This document shows positions 1-8,610 of a stretch of 36,614 nt of DNA, piece after piece; position 1 is the first letter of the stretch; every line of letters begins with the position of its first letter. This DNA comes from Candidatus Coproplasma excrementigallinarum (GTDB taxonomy: Bacteria; Bacillota; Clostridia; Christensenellales; Borkfalkiaceae): the NCBI GenBank assembly GCA_018714625.1, contig DVNE01000039.1:1-36614 (forward strand), in the 5' to 3' direction. The notes under the pieces are model-generated. The model searched no databases. It had not been told where the DNA came from and saw only the letters and a list, made by a program, of their open reading frames with translations. Both the position numbers and the translations under genes were made by a program.

Positions 1-128
1 ATGGTTCTAATTTTATAGTTATTTTAAAAAAATGTAGCTTTAGCGGCTGAATACGGCAAGATGCCGTCTTAACAATGTTTTAAGGGTGCCGCTCCAAATT
101 TCAAGCGTGCCGCCGCACTCTTGCATTG

Positions 129-737
129 TCACATAAGGTGCTTTCTTATCGCCTTTATAGCGGTATCGGCTATCAGGCGCGAACCTCTGTGCGTGGGGTG
201 TACCCCGTCCACGGAATATTCGGTATAGCGTATGGATTCTGCAAGTCCGTTAAACACTTCGTCGTAAGCCACAAACTCGTCGGCAAGCTCTGTCGCCACG
301 CGGCGTATTATCTCAAGCTCCTGGTTAAACAGCGGGCGCATACGCAGTTTGTCGGGCGCGGGCATAAGGAAGGGTTCAAGCACTATAAGCAGAATTCCTG
401 CATCTTTGATTTTGGTCAGAAGAGCGCGGTAGTCGCGTTCAAACTGCTTCAAATCCAGCGTCTTGCCGTACTTGAACTGATGTATAACGTTGTTTATGCC
501 TGCCATTACCACGGCGGCGTCGGGCTTCAGGTCAATTACGTCCTTCTGCACGCGCGCAAGCATATCGCAGACCTCGTTTCCGCTCACGCCTCTGTTTATC
601 AGCTCTATATCCATATCGGGATATATCGGGCGGAGCTTGTCTGCAAGTATTTTAACGTATCCGTTGCCGAGCGAATTGTCGTCAGCGCGGTCGCGCTCGC
701 AATCGGTTATAGAGTCGCCAATAAAAACTATCTTCAT
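129..737 (-). CDS. SGNH/GDSL-type hydrolase (lysophospholipase L1/esterase-like)
   Basis: Translation MKIVFIGDSITD (block I GDS), NRGVSG (block II), AGINN (block III-like), DGVHPTHRG (block V DxxH). Start trimmed from 767 to ATG at 737, preceded by ggggaaag on the - strand. Confidence 0.88.
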   Translation of the reverse strand: MKIVFIGDSITDCERDRADDNSLGNGYVKILADKLRPIYPDMDIELINRGVSGNEVCDMLARVQKDVIDLKPDAAVVMAGINNVIHQFKYGKTLDLKQFERDYRALLTKIKDAGILLIVLEPFLMPAPDKLRMRPLFNQELEIIRRVATELADEFVAYDEVFNGLAESIRYTEYSVDGVHPTHRGSRLIADTAIKAIRKHLM

Positions 738-941
738 CTTTCCCCTCAAAAAATGTTTATTGCGCACCTTTACAGTGTTTTGGTGCTTTTATGTTCCTAT
801 TTTACCACACTATATACGCATATTGCAAGTGGCGGGGCTTAAAACCTTAAATAATTTTTGCCGAATTTTTAAGGGTTGCAAGCTGATTTGTTTAAAGTGC
901 GCGGACAATAAAATTCTGTACTTTTAATCAGACTAATAAAG

Positions 942-978
942 AAATCCCCGCAACAGGTTTTTCCTGTTGCGGGGATTT
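942..978 (-). terminator. Intrinsic terminator downstream of tRNA-Ser
   Basis: 16-bp perfect inverted repeat aaatccccgcaacagg / cctgttgcggggattt with 5-nt loop; U-rich tail (TTTCTTTATT) on the - strand. The arm touches the encoded CCA. Confidence 0.85.
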
Positions 979-1068
979 GGCGCAGATGGTGAGATTTGAA
1001 CTCACGCTGCAGTTTCCCGCACTACTCCCTTAGCAGGGGAGCCCCTTGAGCCACTTGGGTACATCTGC
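978..1068 (-). tRNA. tRNA-Ser (anticodon GCU), CCA encoded
   Basis: Reverse complement GCAGATGTACCCAAGTGGCTCAAGGGGCTCCCCTGCTAAGGGAGTAGTGCGGGAAACTGCAGCGTGAGTTCAAATCTCACCATCTGCGCCA: acceptor GCAGATG/CATCTGC, anticodon loop CTGCTAA, long variable arm, GTTCAAATC T-loop, CCA tail. Confidence 0.93.
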
Positions 1069-1127
1069 ATAAAGCCTGCACGGGGATAGCTCTTGTCCGA
1101 GTGCCGATGTTCTTAAAAGACTTTGTT

Positions 1128-1156
1128 AATATACCATATTTTTATGAGTTTGTCAA
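1128..1156 (-). promoter_or_regulatory. Sigma-A-like promoter for tRNA-Ser
   Basis: On the - strand: TTGACA (1156-1151), 17-bp spacer, TATATT (1133-1128). Confidence 0.7.
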
Positions 1157-1414
1157 AACTTTATTTGTCACTTTTACAAAAACTGTTGTAAATTTTGCTT
1201 TGCCGCCCGCTCTGCGGCCTAGGCGGAGCGAGTACGCCTCAAAAAAGCGACGGCTGGGCGAAAAAGGTTGCAGCGGTTGGCGGGCAACCGTTGCGGTGGT
1301 GTTGACGGCGGGAGCACTTGCTGCGGGCGGCAGCGCTGTACAGTGTTGACGGCGGCGCGCTTTTAAAAATTTGCTGGGAGCGGGATGGCGGATAAGTCGG
1401 GCAAAAACATAAGG

Positions 1415-1446
1415 GGGGCGTGCGCACAAAGTTGTGCGTACGCCCC
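1415..1446 (-). terminator. Intrinsic terminator of the M20 dipeptidase gene
   Basis: 15-bp stem ggggcgtgcgcacaa / ttgtgcgtacgcccc (one G-T wobble), followed on the - strand by CCTTATGTTTTT; lies just 3' of the CDS ending at 1465. Confidence 0.75.
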
Positions 1447-1464
1447 ATTAATACAAAACTTAAT

Positions 1465-2733
1465 TTATTCAGCCTTTTCCTTTGTAAGTCTTTCAAGTGC
1501 CAGCTTATATATCTTAAAGCACTTTTCAATCTTTTCAAAGGTTATGTATTCGTTGGCCTGGTGAATGGTGCTCTCTTCGCCCGCCTCTTCGGGGCCGAAT
1601 GCCGCGCCGCGCTTGAGCGCCCTGGCGTAAGTGCCTCCGCCTATGGCTATCGGCTGCATATTCGTGCCGCACACCTCGTTATATACTGCGCACAGCGTTC
1701 TGACCAGAAATCCGTCCTTTTCGCCGTAGAGCGGTGCCTGGGAGTTGGTTATTTCGTAGGGCACGCCGCACTTTTCAACTATTTCAAGTATCTGCGCCTC
1801 GGTATATGTTGCGGGATAGCGTATGTCGCAGGTGATGTACACGTCGTTGCCGCTGCTCTTTACTACGTCGGGCGAAAGGGTGAGTTTACCCGTCTCGTCT
1901 TCAAGGTCTTTAAGTCCGAGCTTTTCTTTGAACAGCAGGTCGGCAATGTCGTCGAGCTTCAAGTAGCGGAGTACCGGCTGCATTGCGTTCACGCCCTCAT
2001 CGGGGGTAGAGCCGTGCGCAGATTTTCCGCGCGAAACCACCTTTCCGCCCTCAAGCCTGAGCCCGTAAGCTGCGGGGTCGCCGTAGGAGCTGTCTGCCGA
2101 AACGCTGCAGTAGTCGCACACCATGTTTGCAAGCTCGCCGCCCTTAAGTTCGGCAAAGCGCGCGTTTTCCACGGTGAATTTAAGCTTTAAATGCAGTATG
2201 CCCTTTTCGGCATATATAACGGGGAAGTCGGCGTCGGGTGAAATACCTTCGTCGGGCATGTGCGCCACCTTCTTGTAGTGGTCTATGCACGCCCAGCCCG
2301 TCTCTTCGTTGCAGCCTACTATAAGCTTTATCTTGCGCGCGGGTTTAAAACCGTCGTCTTTGAGCGCCTTGAGCGCGTAGAGCATTATCACTGCGGGGCC
2401 CTTGTCGTCCATTGTGCCTCTGCCCCATATGCGTTCGTTTACCGTATCAATCTCTCCGCCGAAGGGTTCGTGCGTCCAGCCGCCGCCCGCGGGTACAACG
2501 TCGAGGTGGGCGAGCACGGCAAATTCCTCGCCCTCGCCGAAGATGACTTCTCCTGCAAAATTATCGTAGTTGTGCGTTTCAAAACCCATCGTCTTTGCAA
2601 GCCCCAAAAAGTATGCAAGCGCTTCGGCCGCAGGCGCGCCGAAAGGCATACCCGTCTCTGCGGGCTGTTTGTACGAAGGGAAGCGTACCATCTGTGAAAT
2701 TTTTTTCCTGATTTCGTCTGTGTAGGAAGACAT
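1465..2733 (-). CDS. M20 family metallopeptidase, PepV/Sapep-like dipeptidase
   Basis: FAVLAHLDVVPAGGGWTHEPFGGEI, RIWGRGTMDDKGPAVIMLYALKAL, GCNEETGWACIDHY, AIGGGTYAR: PepV-type M20 metal-binding and catalytic motifs. Confidence 0.92.
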   Translation of the reverse strand: MSSYTDEIRKKISQMVRFPSYKQPAETGMPFGAPAAEALAYFLGLAKTMGFETHNYDNFAGEVIFGEGEEFAVLAHLDVVPAGGGWTHEPFGGEIDTVNERIWGRGTMDDKGPAVIMLYALKALKDDGFKPARKIKLIVGCNEETGWACIDHYKKVAHMPDEGISPDADFPVIYAEKGILHLKLKFTVENARFAELKGGELANMVCDYCSVSADSSYGDPAAYGLRLEGGKVVSRGKSAHGSTPDEGVNAMQPVLRYLKLDDIADLLFKEKLGLKDLEDETGKLTLSPDVVKSSGNDVYITCDIRYPATYTEAQILEIVEKCGVPYEITNSQAPLYGEKDGFLVRTLCAVYNEVCGTNMQPIAIGGGTYARALKRGAAFGPEEAGEESTIHQANEYITFEKIEKCFKIYKLALERLTKEKAE

Positions 2734-2905
2734 AGCAAATACCGTCCTTCAGTCGTGCGCGCACACAAACACTACGGCGCGCGCCGCAAAAATTTTGCCG
2801 TATGCAACAAAAAATATGCACGCAAGCTTAAATTTATTATACACTTTTTTAATTTTATGGTAAAATTATTTTAATATATAAAAATAAAATTTTAAGGTAA
2901 CTGCC

Positions 2906-3613
2906 GTGCACGAAGGCCACAGACGCAGAATGTACCAAAAACTTAAGAATGGCGACAACCTCTATGAACACGAAGTTTTAGAGATGCTATTGTTCAACGC
3001 ATACCCGCGCAAAAACACCAATCCCGTCGCCCACGAGCTGCTCGAACGCTTTCCGAGCATATCCGCCGTGCTGTCTGCCGACATAGACGAGCTGATGTCA
3101 GTCCCCGGCGTCGGCGAGCAGGTTGCGCTCTACTTAAAGTGCGTCGGGCTGTGCATAGAAAAGGCCAACACCGCCGAATGTTTTGCTGCCATCTCAAACA
3201 GAGGGGAGATGCTCCGCTTTGCAAAGATGAGAATGAACGGCCACAGCGTGGAAATTCTCGAGCTCTACTTCCTCGATAAAAACGGGAGGGTGACAAGGAT
3301 ATGCCGCTTTTCTTCGAGCGACAGCGACAGGGTGACGGTAGCGCCTGAAGAGCTCATAAAGCTGATATCCGTTGCGCACCCGTACGGAATGATAATAGCG
3401 CACAACCACATCGGTGTTGCCGCCAATCCGTCGGTTGCCGACGACGATTTTACCAAGCAGTGCCAGATTATATGCAGCATGAACAACGTGCGCCTTTACG
3501 ACCATATCATCTGCTCTGGCGAGCAGTGTTACAGTTATTTTGAAACGGGCAGGCTGGACGGCATAGAGCGCAGCTATTCCATATCGAGTATTTTGAAAAA
3601 TGGCAAAGAATAG
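2906..3613 (+). CDS. radC: RadC-like JAB/MPN domain protein
   Basis: GTG start after taaggtaactgcc; HhH-like VPGVGEQVALYLK, then AHNHIGVAANPSVADDDFTKQ (JAMM HxH-like) and YDHIICSGEQCYSYFETG typical of RadC. Confidence 0.85.
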   Translation: MHEGHRRRMYQKLKNGDNLYEHEVLEMLLFNAYPRKNTNPVAHELLERFPSISAVLSADIDELMSVPGVGEQVALYLKCVGLCIEKANTAECFAAISNRGEMLRFAKMRMNGHSVEILELYFLDKNGRVTRICRFSSSDSDRVTVAPEELIKLISVAHPYGMIIAHNHIGVAANPSVADDDFTKQCQIICSMNNVRLYDHIICSGEQCYSYFETGRLDGIERSYSISSILKNGKE

Positions 3614-4829
3614 TAAGTTCAAACTCAATATTCAGAACGTGCGCAAGATACTCGGGCTGGTGGTGCTTGCCGCCCTTGTGGTGATGGAGATAATAATCTG
3701 CGCGCAGTACGCCTCCTTTTACGACCCCGAGCAGGAGTGGTGGATGTACCTCATGCTTGTGCCGTGCTGCATAGTGGTCGATATATCCGTCGCGCTCAAA
3801 TTTTATATCTTCATTCCGCAGAATATAAAATTTGCCATGTACGGCGCCGACTTTCTGTTTCTTCTGATAATTTCGGTAATAACGGGCAACGACTTTATCG
3901 TGGTAATGTACTGCCTCGATACCACCGAACTGTATATAAACAGCGAAAATCTCAAAAACAACCTCATAGTTTTCGGCGTGGGTGCGGGCGTATTCTTTGC
4001 CTCGTTTGCGCTCGGCTGGGTGCGCGTGCACGAGGGCGTTCAGCTCTACACCTCGCTGGTGGAAATTTTGGGCGGTTGTCTGTTCGGGTTTATAATTTTA
4101 AGCATACACTTTGTAGTCATTGCGGCGTTTATGCGCTATTACAGAATGTCGCGTCGGCTTACGAAGGCGCTTGCCGAGGCGGACGAAAGCAAGGCTCAGC
4201 TCGAGGCCGCTTATGAAAAACTTTCAATGACGGCGGTGCTGGAGGAGCGCAACCGAATAGCCAAGGATATTCACGATAATGCAGGACATTCCATAACGGC
4301 GGTCATAATGCAGACGGAGGCGGCTAAACTGCTCGTCGATTCCGACCCCGAAGAGGCAAAAAAGAAGATAATTTCTGCAAATATTCAGGCCAAGAACGCG
4401 CTCGACCAGATGCGCTCCAGCGTACACCTGCTTGCGGGCAGACCTGCCGTCACCTCGCTTAAGGACGGGATAGAGGAAATTGTAGCCCAGACGGTGGACG
4501 CCACCGACCTCAAGATAAGGAGCGACGTGGAGGACATAACGCTCGGCGAAGAGCGCACGCGCTTTCTGTGCAACAGCGTAAAGGAGTGCATATCCAACGG
4601 CATACGCCACGGCGGCGCTACCGCGTTCTATATCGGAGCGAGGAAGGTGGATGACGGTGTAAGCGTGCTCGTGTCTGATAACGGAGTAGGACCGAGCGCT
4701 GATTTCAGGCGCGGCTACGGCCTCAACAGCATGAGCGAAAAGGCCGAAGAATTCGGCGGAGGAATACGCATATCAGGCGACGCCGACGAGGGCTGCGAGG
4801 TTGAGATATTCATTAAATCGTGCGACTGA
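3600..4829 (+). CDS. Sensor histidine kinase, NarL-type HisKA_3/HATPase
   Basis: N-terminal TM helices, then EERNRIAKDIHDNAGHSITAVIMQTEAAKLL (HisKA_3 H-box) and NSVKECISNGIRHGGA / VSDNGVG / GYGLNSMSEKAEEFGG (N and G boxes). Overlaps radC by 14 nt. Confidence 0.9.
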   Translation: MAKNSKFKLNIQNVRKILGLVVLAALVVMEIIICAQYASFYDPEQEWWMYLMLVPCCIVVDISVALKFYIFIPQNIKFAMYGADFLFLLIISVITGNDFIVVMYCLDTTELYINSENLKNNLIVFGVGAGVFFASFALGWVRVHEGVQLYTSLVEILGGCLFGFIILSIHFVVIAAFMRYYRMSRRLTKALAEADESKAQLEAAYEKLSMTAVLEERNRIAKDIHDNAGHSITAVIMQTEAAKLLVDSDPEEAKKKIISANIQAKNALDQMRSSVHLLAGRPAVTSLKDGIEEIVAQTVDATDLKIRSDVEDITLGEERTRFLCNSVKECISNGIRHGGATAFYIGARKVDDGVSVLVSDNGVGPSADFRRGYGLNSMSEKAEEFGGGIRISGDADEGCEVEIFIKSCD

Positions 4830-5102
4830 AATAATCCCGCGTAATAAGGTAATTATGAAGTAATTGCGGCATATTCGTGTACGCGTTTGTCTTAACGGCG
4901 CTATTGCGGCATATGTGCCTTGCAATTTGCTTTTATGGGCGGCGGGCACGGTTTAAATGCGGTATATATGCCGCTCAATGCATTTTTACCTGCCGTGTAT
5001 GATTGCAATATATGCGCCGTGCAATTTTTAAGCCGACTTTTGCGGCGTTTGTTATTAAAATAGCTTTGGATGCGGTATATGTGCCGTTCAAGGAGGATAG
5101 TT

Positions 5103-5741
5103 ATGATTCGCGTTATGCTTGCCGACGACCAGAAAATACTTGCCGAAGGCATAAAAAGCGTGTTGCAGACTTCGCCCGAAATCGAGGTCTGCGGCATAGC
5201 ATACAACGGCGTTCAGGCCGTGGATATGGCCAAAGAACTGCACCCGGACGTCATTTTAATGGACGTGCGCATGCCCGAAATGAACGGCGTTGCCGCCACC
5301 AAGCGCATAAAAGAGGCCTCGCCCGATATAAAGATAATAATTCTTACCACCTTTGACGACAGCGACTATATCCTGAGCGGCATAAACAACGGCGCAAGCG
5401 GCTATCTCTTAAAGGATATAGGCTCTACCGCACTCATAGATGCCATAAAAAACGCATATGCGGGCGATACCATACTGCCCTCCAAAATAGCCAAAAAGAT
5501 TACGGACGCAGCAATGCTCGTCTCGTCGGACAAGCAGATAAAGCTCAAAAAGGCGTACGGGCTTTCGGACAGAGAGGTCGATATAGCAATGATGCTCTCG
5601 GACGGGTTCACCAACAGGCAGATAGCCTCGGCGCTCAAGCTTTCAGACGGCACAGCCCGCAACTATATAAGCTCTATCTACCTCAAGCTGGGGGTAGACA
5701 GCCGCATGAGCGCAATTTCCAAAATCAAAGAACTTAGCTAG
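5103..5741 (+). CDS. LuxR/NarL family response regulator
   Basis: MIRVMLADDQKILAEGIKSVL receiver, DVILMDVRMPEMNGV phosphoacceptor, C-terminal LSDREVDIAMMLSDGFTNRQIASALKLSDGTARNYISSIYLKLGV HTH. Start moved to 5103 after aaggaggatagtt. Confidence 0.95.
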   Translation: MIRVMLADDQKILAEGIKSVLQTSPEIEVCGIAYNGVQAVDMAKELHPDVILMDVRMPEMNGVAATKRIKEASPDIKIIILTTFDDSDYILSGINNGASGYLLKDIGSTALIDAIKNAYAGDTILPSKIAKKITDAAMLVSSDKQIKLKKAYGLSDREVDIAMMLSDGFTNRQIASALKLSDGTARNYISSIYLKLGVDSRMSAISKIKELS

Positions 5742-5906
5742 GGAAATGCTCTGTTTTCGTGTGCGGTGTAAGTTTTTTAAAGTTGAAGGCCTTATATCCG
5801 CCTATTGAAACTGTAGTTTATGGGCTAAGTTTATTTATAAACGTCGTCAGTTTTTCAGCCGTTGAATGGCTGATATCTGCGCTTTAAAATTTTGTATCTT
5901 TGCTGC

Positions 5907-5944
5907 CCGCCCGCAGCAGCATTTTGCGCAGCGGCTGCGGGCGG
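5907..5944 (+). terminator. Terminator-like hairpin downstream of response regulator
   Basis: 11-bp perfect arms ccgcccgcagc / gctgcgggcgg followed by acttttaattttt. Confidence 0.6.
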
Positions 5945-5958
5945 ACTTTTAATTTTTG

Positions 5959-5990
5959 CACCCGAAAAAAGTCGTTCGGGTGTATTTTTT
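5959..5990 (+). terminator. Second intrinsic terminator
   Basis: cacccgaa (aaaagtcg) ttcgggtg followed by tatttttt. Confidence 0.7.
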
Positions 5991-6063
5991 ATCATAAATT
6001 GGATTTGATAAACAAAATCGTTTGTTATTTATGATAGTATTTAAACAAATTATGCAAAAAATG

Positions 6064-6092
6064 TTGCAAGATTTAATTGATTGTGATAAAAT
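6064..6092 (+). promoter_or_regulatory. Promoter of GH3/MFS operon
   Basis: TTGCAA - 17 bp - TAAAAT. It lies inside the automatic ORF extension (6022), supporting the downstream start at 6205. Confidence 0.65.
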
Positions 6093-6138
6093 ACCACGTG
6101 GAAATAGCAAAGCACGGCAAATTTATTTGCCGCACATA

Positions 6139-6176
6139 TGCCCGCAACTGTTTCCCGGCGGGCGGGCAGCTTTTTT
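6139..6176 (+). terminator. Leader terminator/attenuator-like hairpin before GH3
   Basis: tgcccgc ... gcgggca arms with 16-nt loop followed by gc and T6, between the predicted promoter and the GH3 start codon. Confidence 0.5.
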
Positions 6177-6204
6177 CATAAAAAAATATCTATGGGGGAG
6201 GACA

Positions 6205-8610
6205 ATGACAAGAGAAGAGATTTTATCAAAAATGACTGTCAGGCAGAAAGCCGACCTTCTCACCGGCAAGGACTTCTGGAGCACGCAGGGCTATGAGGAG
6301 CTGGGCATACCGTCAATCTTTTTTTCGGACGGGCCTCACGGCTTAAGAAAGCAGGCGGCTGCGTCCGACCATCTCGGTCTTAACGCAAGTATTCCCGCAA
6401 CCTGTTTCCCTACTGCCGTATCCGTGGCGTCAGGCTGGAACGAAGGCATAGCCGAAAAGCTGGGCGAGGCGCTCGGCGAAGAGGCTGCGTCTCAGCAGGT
6501 TAACATGGTGCTTGGACCCGGACTGTGCATAAAGCGCAATCCCCGCTGCGGCCGTAACTTTGAATATTTTTCAGAAGACCCGTATCTCGCCGGCAAAATG
6601 GCAGCGTCATATGTGCGCGGCATTCAGAAGAACGGCACGGCGTCCTGCATAAAGCACTTTGCCGCCAACAGCCAGGAAGAGCGCAGAATGGTCACCGATT
6701 CCGTCATGGACGAGAGGACCTTGCGCGAAATTTACCTCACGGGCTTTGAAATTGCCGTAAAAGAGGGCAAGCCGCACGCAGTGATGTCTGCCTACAACAT
6801 GGTAAACGGCGCTTTCGCGGACGAAAACACCCACCTTCTGCGCGAGATACTGCGCGGCGATTGGGGCTTTAACGGCGTAATAGTTTCAGACTGGGCGGGC
6901 ACTAACAACAAAGTTGCCTCCACCATAGCAGGCAGCGATATAGAGATGCCCGGCTGCCGCTACGGCGCCGACGACATCGTAAAGGCGGTGGAAGAAGGCA
7001 GACTGGACATAAAGTATGTTGACGAATGCGTAAACCGCGTTCTCGACCTCATCGAAGCCACCACCAAGGGCGAAAAGGGAAAGCCGTTTGATAAAGAGGC
7101 GCACCACGCGCTTGCAAAGAAGTGCGCGGACGAATGCGTCGTGCTTCTCAAAAATAACGGCGTTCTCCCCATACAGAAGGATACGGAAGTTGCCATTGTG
7201 GGCGACTTTGCAAAATATCCCAGGTATCAGGGCGCAGGCTCTTCCATAGTCAACCCCACCAAACTTGAAAAGGCGTTCGACGATATGCGCGATTATTCCT
7301 TCAAGGTCAAGGGATATGCGCAGGGCTTTGAAAGGTACGGCAAAAAGAAGACGGAGCACCTCACCGCCGCCGTCGAGCTTGCAAAGACGGCCGATATAAC
7401 GCTGCTGTTCTTAGGACTTGACGAGTACAGCGAGGCCGAGGGCCTTGACAGACCCGATCTGAAGATGCCCGAAAATCAGATAGAAACTTACAGGGCGCTC
7501 AAGGCGGCAGGCTGCAAGGTGGTAATAATTCTCTCCTGCGGCAGCTCGGTATATCTCGACTGGGCGCGCGACGCCGACGCGATAGTTTATGCCGGTCTTG
7601 GCGGACAGGCAGGCGCAGCCGCCGTGCTCGACGTAATAAGCGGCACGGTCAACCCTTCGGGCAAACTTGCAGAAACCTGGTCTACTCCCGAAGCTCCCTG
7701 CGCAAGCCAGAGCTACTTCCCCGGCAAGCAGATGACCTGCGAATACAGAGAGGGGCTCTACGTAGGCTACCGCTACTTTGAAAAGGCTGAAAAGCCCGTT
7801 GAATTCCCCTTCGGATTTGGTCTTTCATATACAAAATTCGAGTATTCGGATATATCCTGCGACGAGGACGGCGTAAGCTTTACAATCGCCAACGTCGGCG
7901 ACTATGACGGAGCGGAGGTCGCTCAGCTCTATGTCGGCAAGGAAGACAGCAGCATATTCCGCCCCGTAAAGGAGCTCAAGGGCTTCAAAAAGGTATTCCT
8001 CAAAAAGGGCGAAAGCTGCAAAGTCACAATACCCTTCGACGATAAAACTTTCCGCTACTTCGATGTGGAGAGCAACAAGTGGGAGGTTGAAGGCGGCGAA
8101 TATGTGCTCTACGTGTGCGCAAGCTCGGCCGATATACGCCTCACCGCAAAGGTGACAAAGGCCGGCACAAAGCAGACTTGCCCCTATAATATGGCTGAAA
8201 TACCCGCATATTACAGCGGCGAAGTCGAGCACGTGGACGACGCTCAGTTCAAAGCTCTGCTCGGCAGGGAAATCCCCAGGAGCGGATACAACTTCTATAA
8301 AAAGAACCGAATGGTAATAACCGAAAACAGCACCGTTGCAGACCTCAGGTATTCAAAGCGCTGGGTGGGCAGGCTCTTTTCGGGAGTAATAAGGTTCGCC
8401 ATAAAATTCATGAACGGAATAGGTAAACGTTCAACTGCCAACACGCTGGTAATGGGCGTCCTGCATCAGCCGGTAAGGGGGCTTGCAAAGTTCGGCGGTA
8501 TGTCGCGCAGGCAGATGGAAGCGCTGCTGCTTATGTTCAACGGGCATTTGTTCAAGGGCATAGGTCAGTTTTTAAGTAAAGAAAAAATCAATAAGGAGGG
8601 AAAAAGCTGA
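6205..8610 (+). CDS. Glycoside hydrolase family 3 (beta-glucosidase-like), cytoplasmic
   Basis: MTREEILSKMTVRQKADLLTGKDFW; GLGPGLCIKRNPRCGRNFEYFSEDP; SCIKHFAANSQEERR; GVIVSDWAGTNN (nucleophile Asp); GH3_C and FnIII-like LYVGYRYFEKAEKPVEFPFGFGLSYTKFEY. No signal peptide; SD gggggagga. Confidence 0.94.
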   Translation: MTREEILSKMTVRQKADLLTGKDFWSTQGYEELGIPSIFFSDGPHGLRKQAAASDHLGLNASIPATCFPTAVSVASGWNEGIAEKLGEALGEEAASQQVNMVLGPGLCIKRNPRCGRNFEYFSEDPYLAGKMAASYVRGIQKNGTASCIKHFAANSQEERRMVTDSVMDERTLREIYLTGFEIAVKEGKPHAVMSAYNMVNGAFADENTHLLREILRGDWGFNGVIVSDWAGTNNKVASTIAGSDIEMPGCRYGADDIVKAVEEGRLDIKYVDECVNRVLDLIEATTKGEKGKPFDKEAHHALAKKCADECVVLLKNNGVLPIQKDTEVAIVGDFAKYPRYQGAGSSIVNPTKLEKAFDDMRDYSFKVKGYAQGFERYGKKKTEHLTAAVELAKTADITLLFLGLDEYSEAEGLDRPDLKMPENQIETYRALKAAGCKVVIILSCGSSVYLDWARDADAIVYAGLGGQAGAAAVLDVISGTVNPSGKLAETWSTPEAPCASQSYFPGKQMTCEYREGLYVGYRYFEKAEKPVEFPFGFGLSYTKFEYSDISCDEDGVSFTIANVGDYDGAEVAQLYVGKEDSSIFRPVKELKGFKKVFLKKGESCKVTIPFDDKTFRYFDVESNKWEVEGGEYVLYVCASSADIRLTAKVTKAGTKQTCPYNMAEIPAYYSGEVEHVDDAQFKALLGREIPRSGYNFYKKNRMVITENSTVADLRYSKRWVGRLFSGVIRFAIKFMNGIGKRSTANTLVMGVLHQPVRGLAKFGGMSRRQMEALLLMFNGHLFKGIGQFLSKEKINKEGKS

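Noticed and set aside
126-842. 238-aa plus-strand ORF opposite the SGNH hydrolase
   Set aside because: The minus strand encodes clear GDS/DxxH blocks; the plus frame has no domain.
1101-1349. 82-aa plus-strand ORF near tRNA-Ser
   Set aside because: Runs through the tRNA promoter region and GC-rich repeats; no RBS or homology seen.
4864-5092. CRISPR array between kinase and regulator
   Set aside because: Units are degenerate and irregularly spaced (40-67 bp), without identical repeats or cas genes.
6022-6204. N-terminal extension of the GH3 ORF
   Set aside because: Contains a good promoter and terminator-like hairpin; canonical GH3 start MTREEILSKMTVRQKADLL with SD is at 6205.
6099-6204. 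BglG/LicT-type RAT antiterminator in the GH3 leader
   Set aside because: No match to the RAT consensus that I can recognise and no BglG-like gene or PTS in the window; kept only as a generic attenuator candidate.
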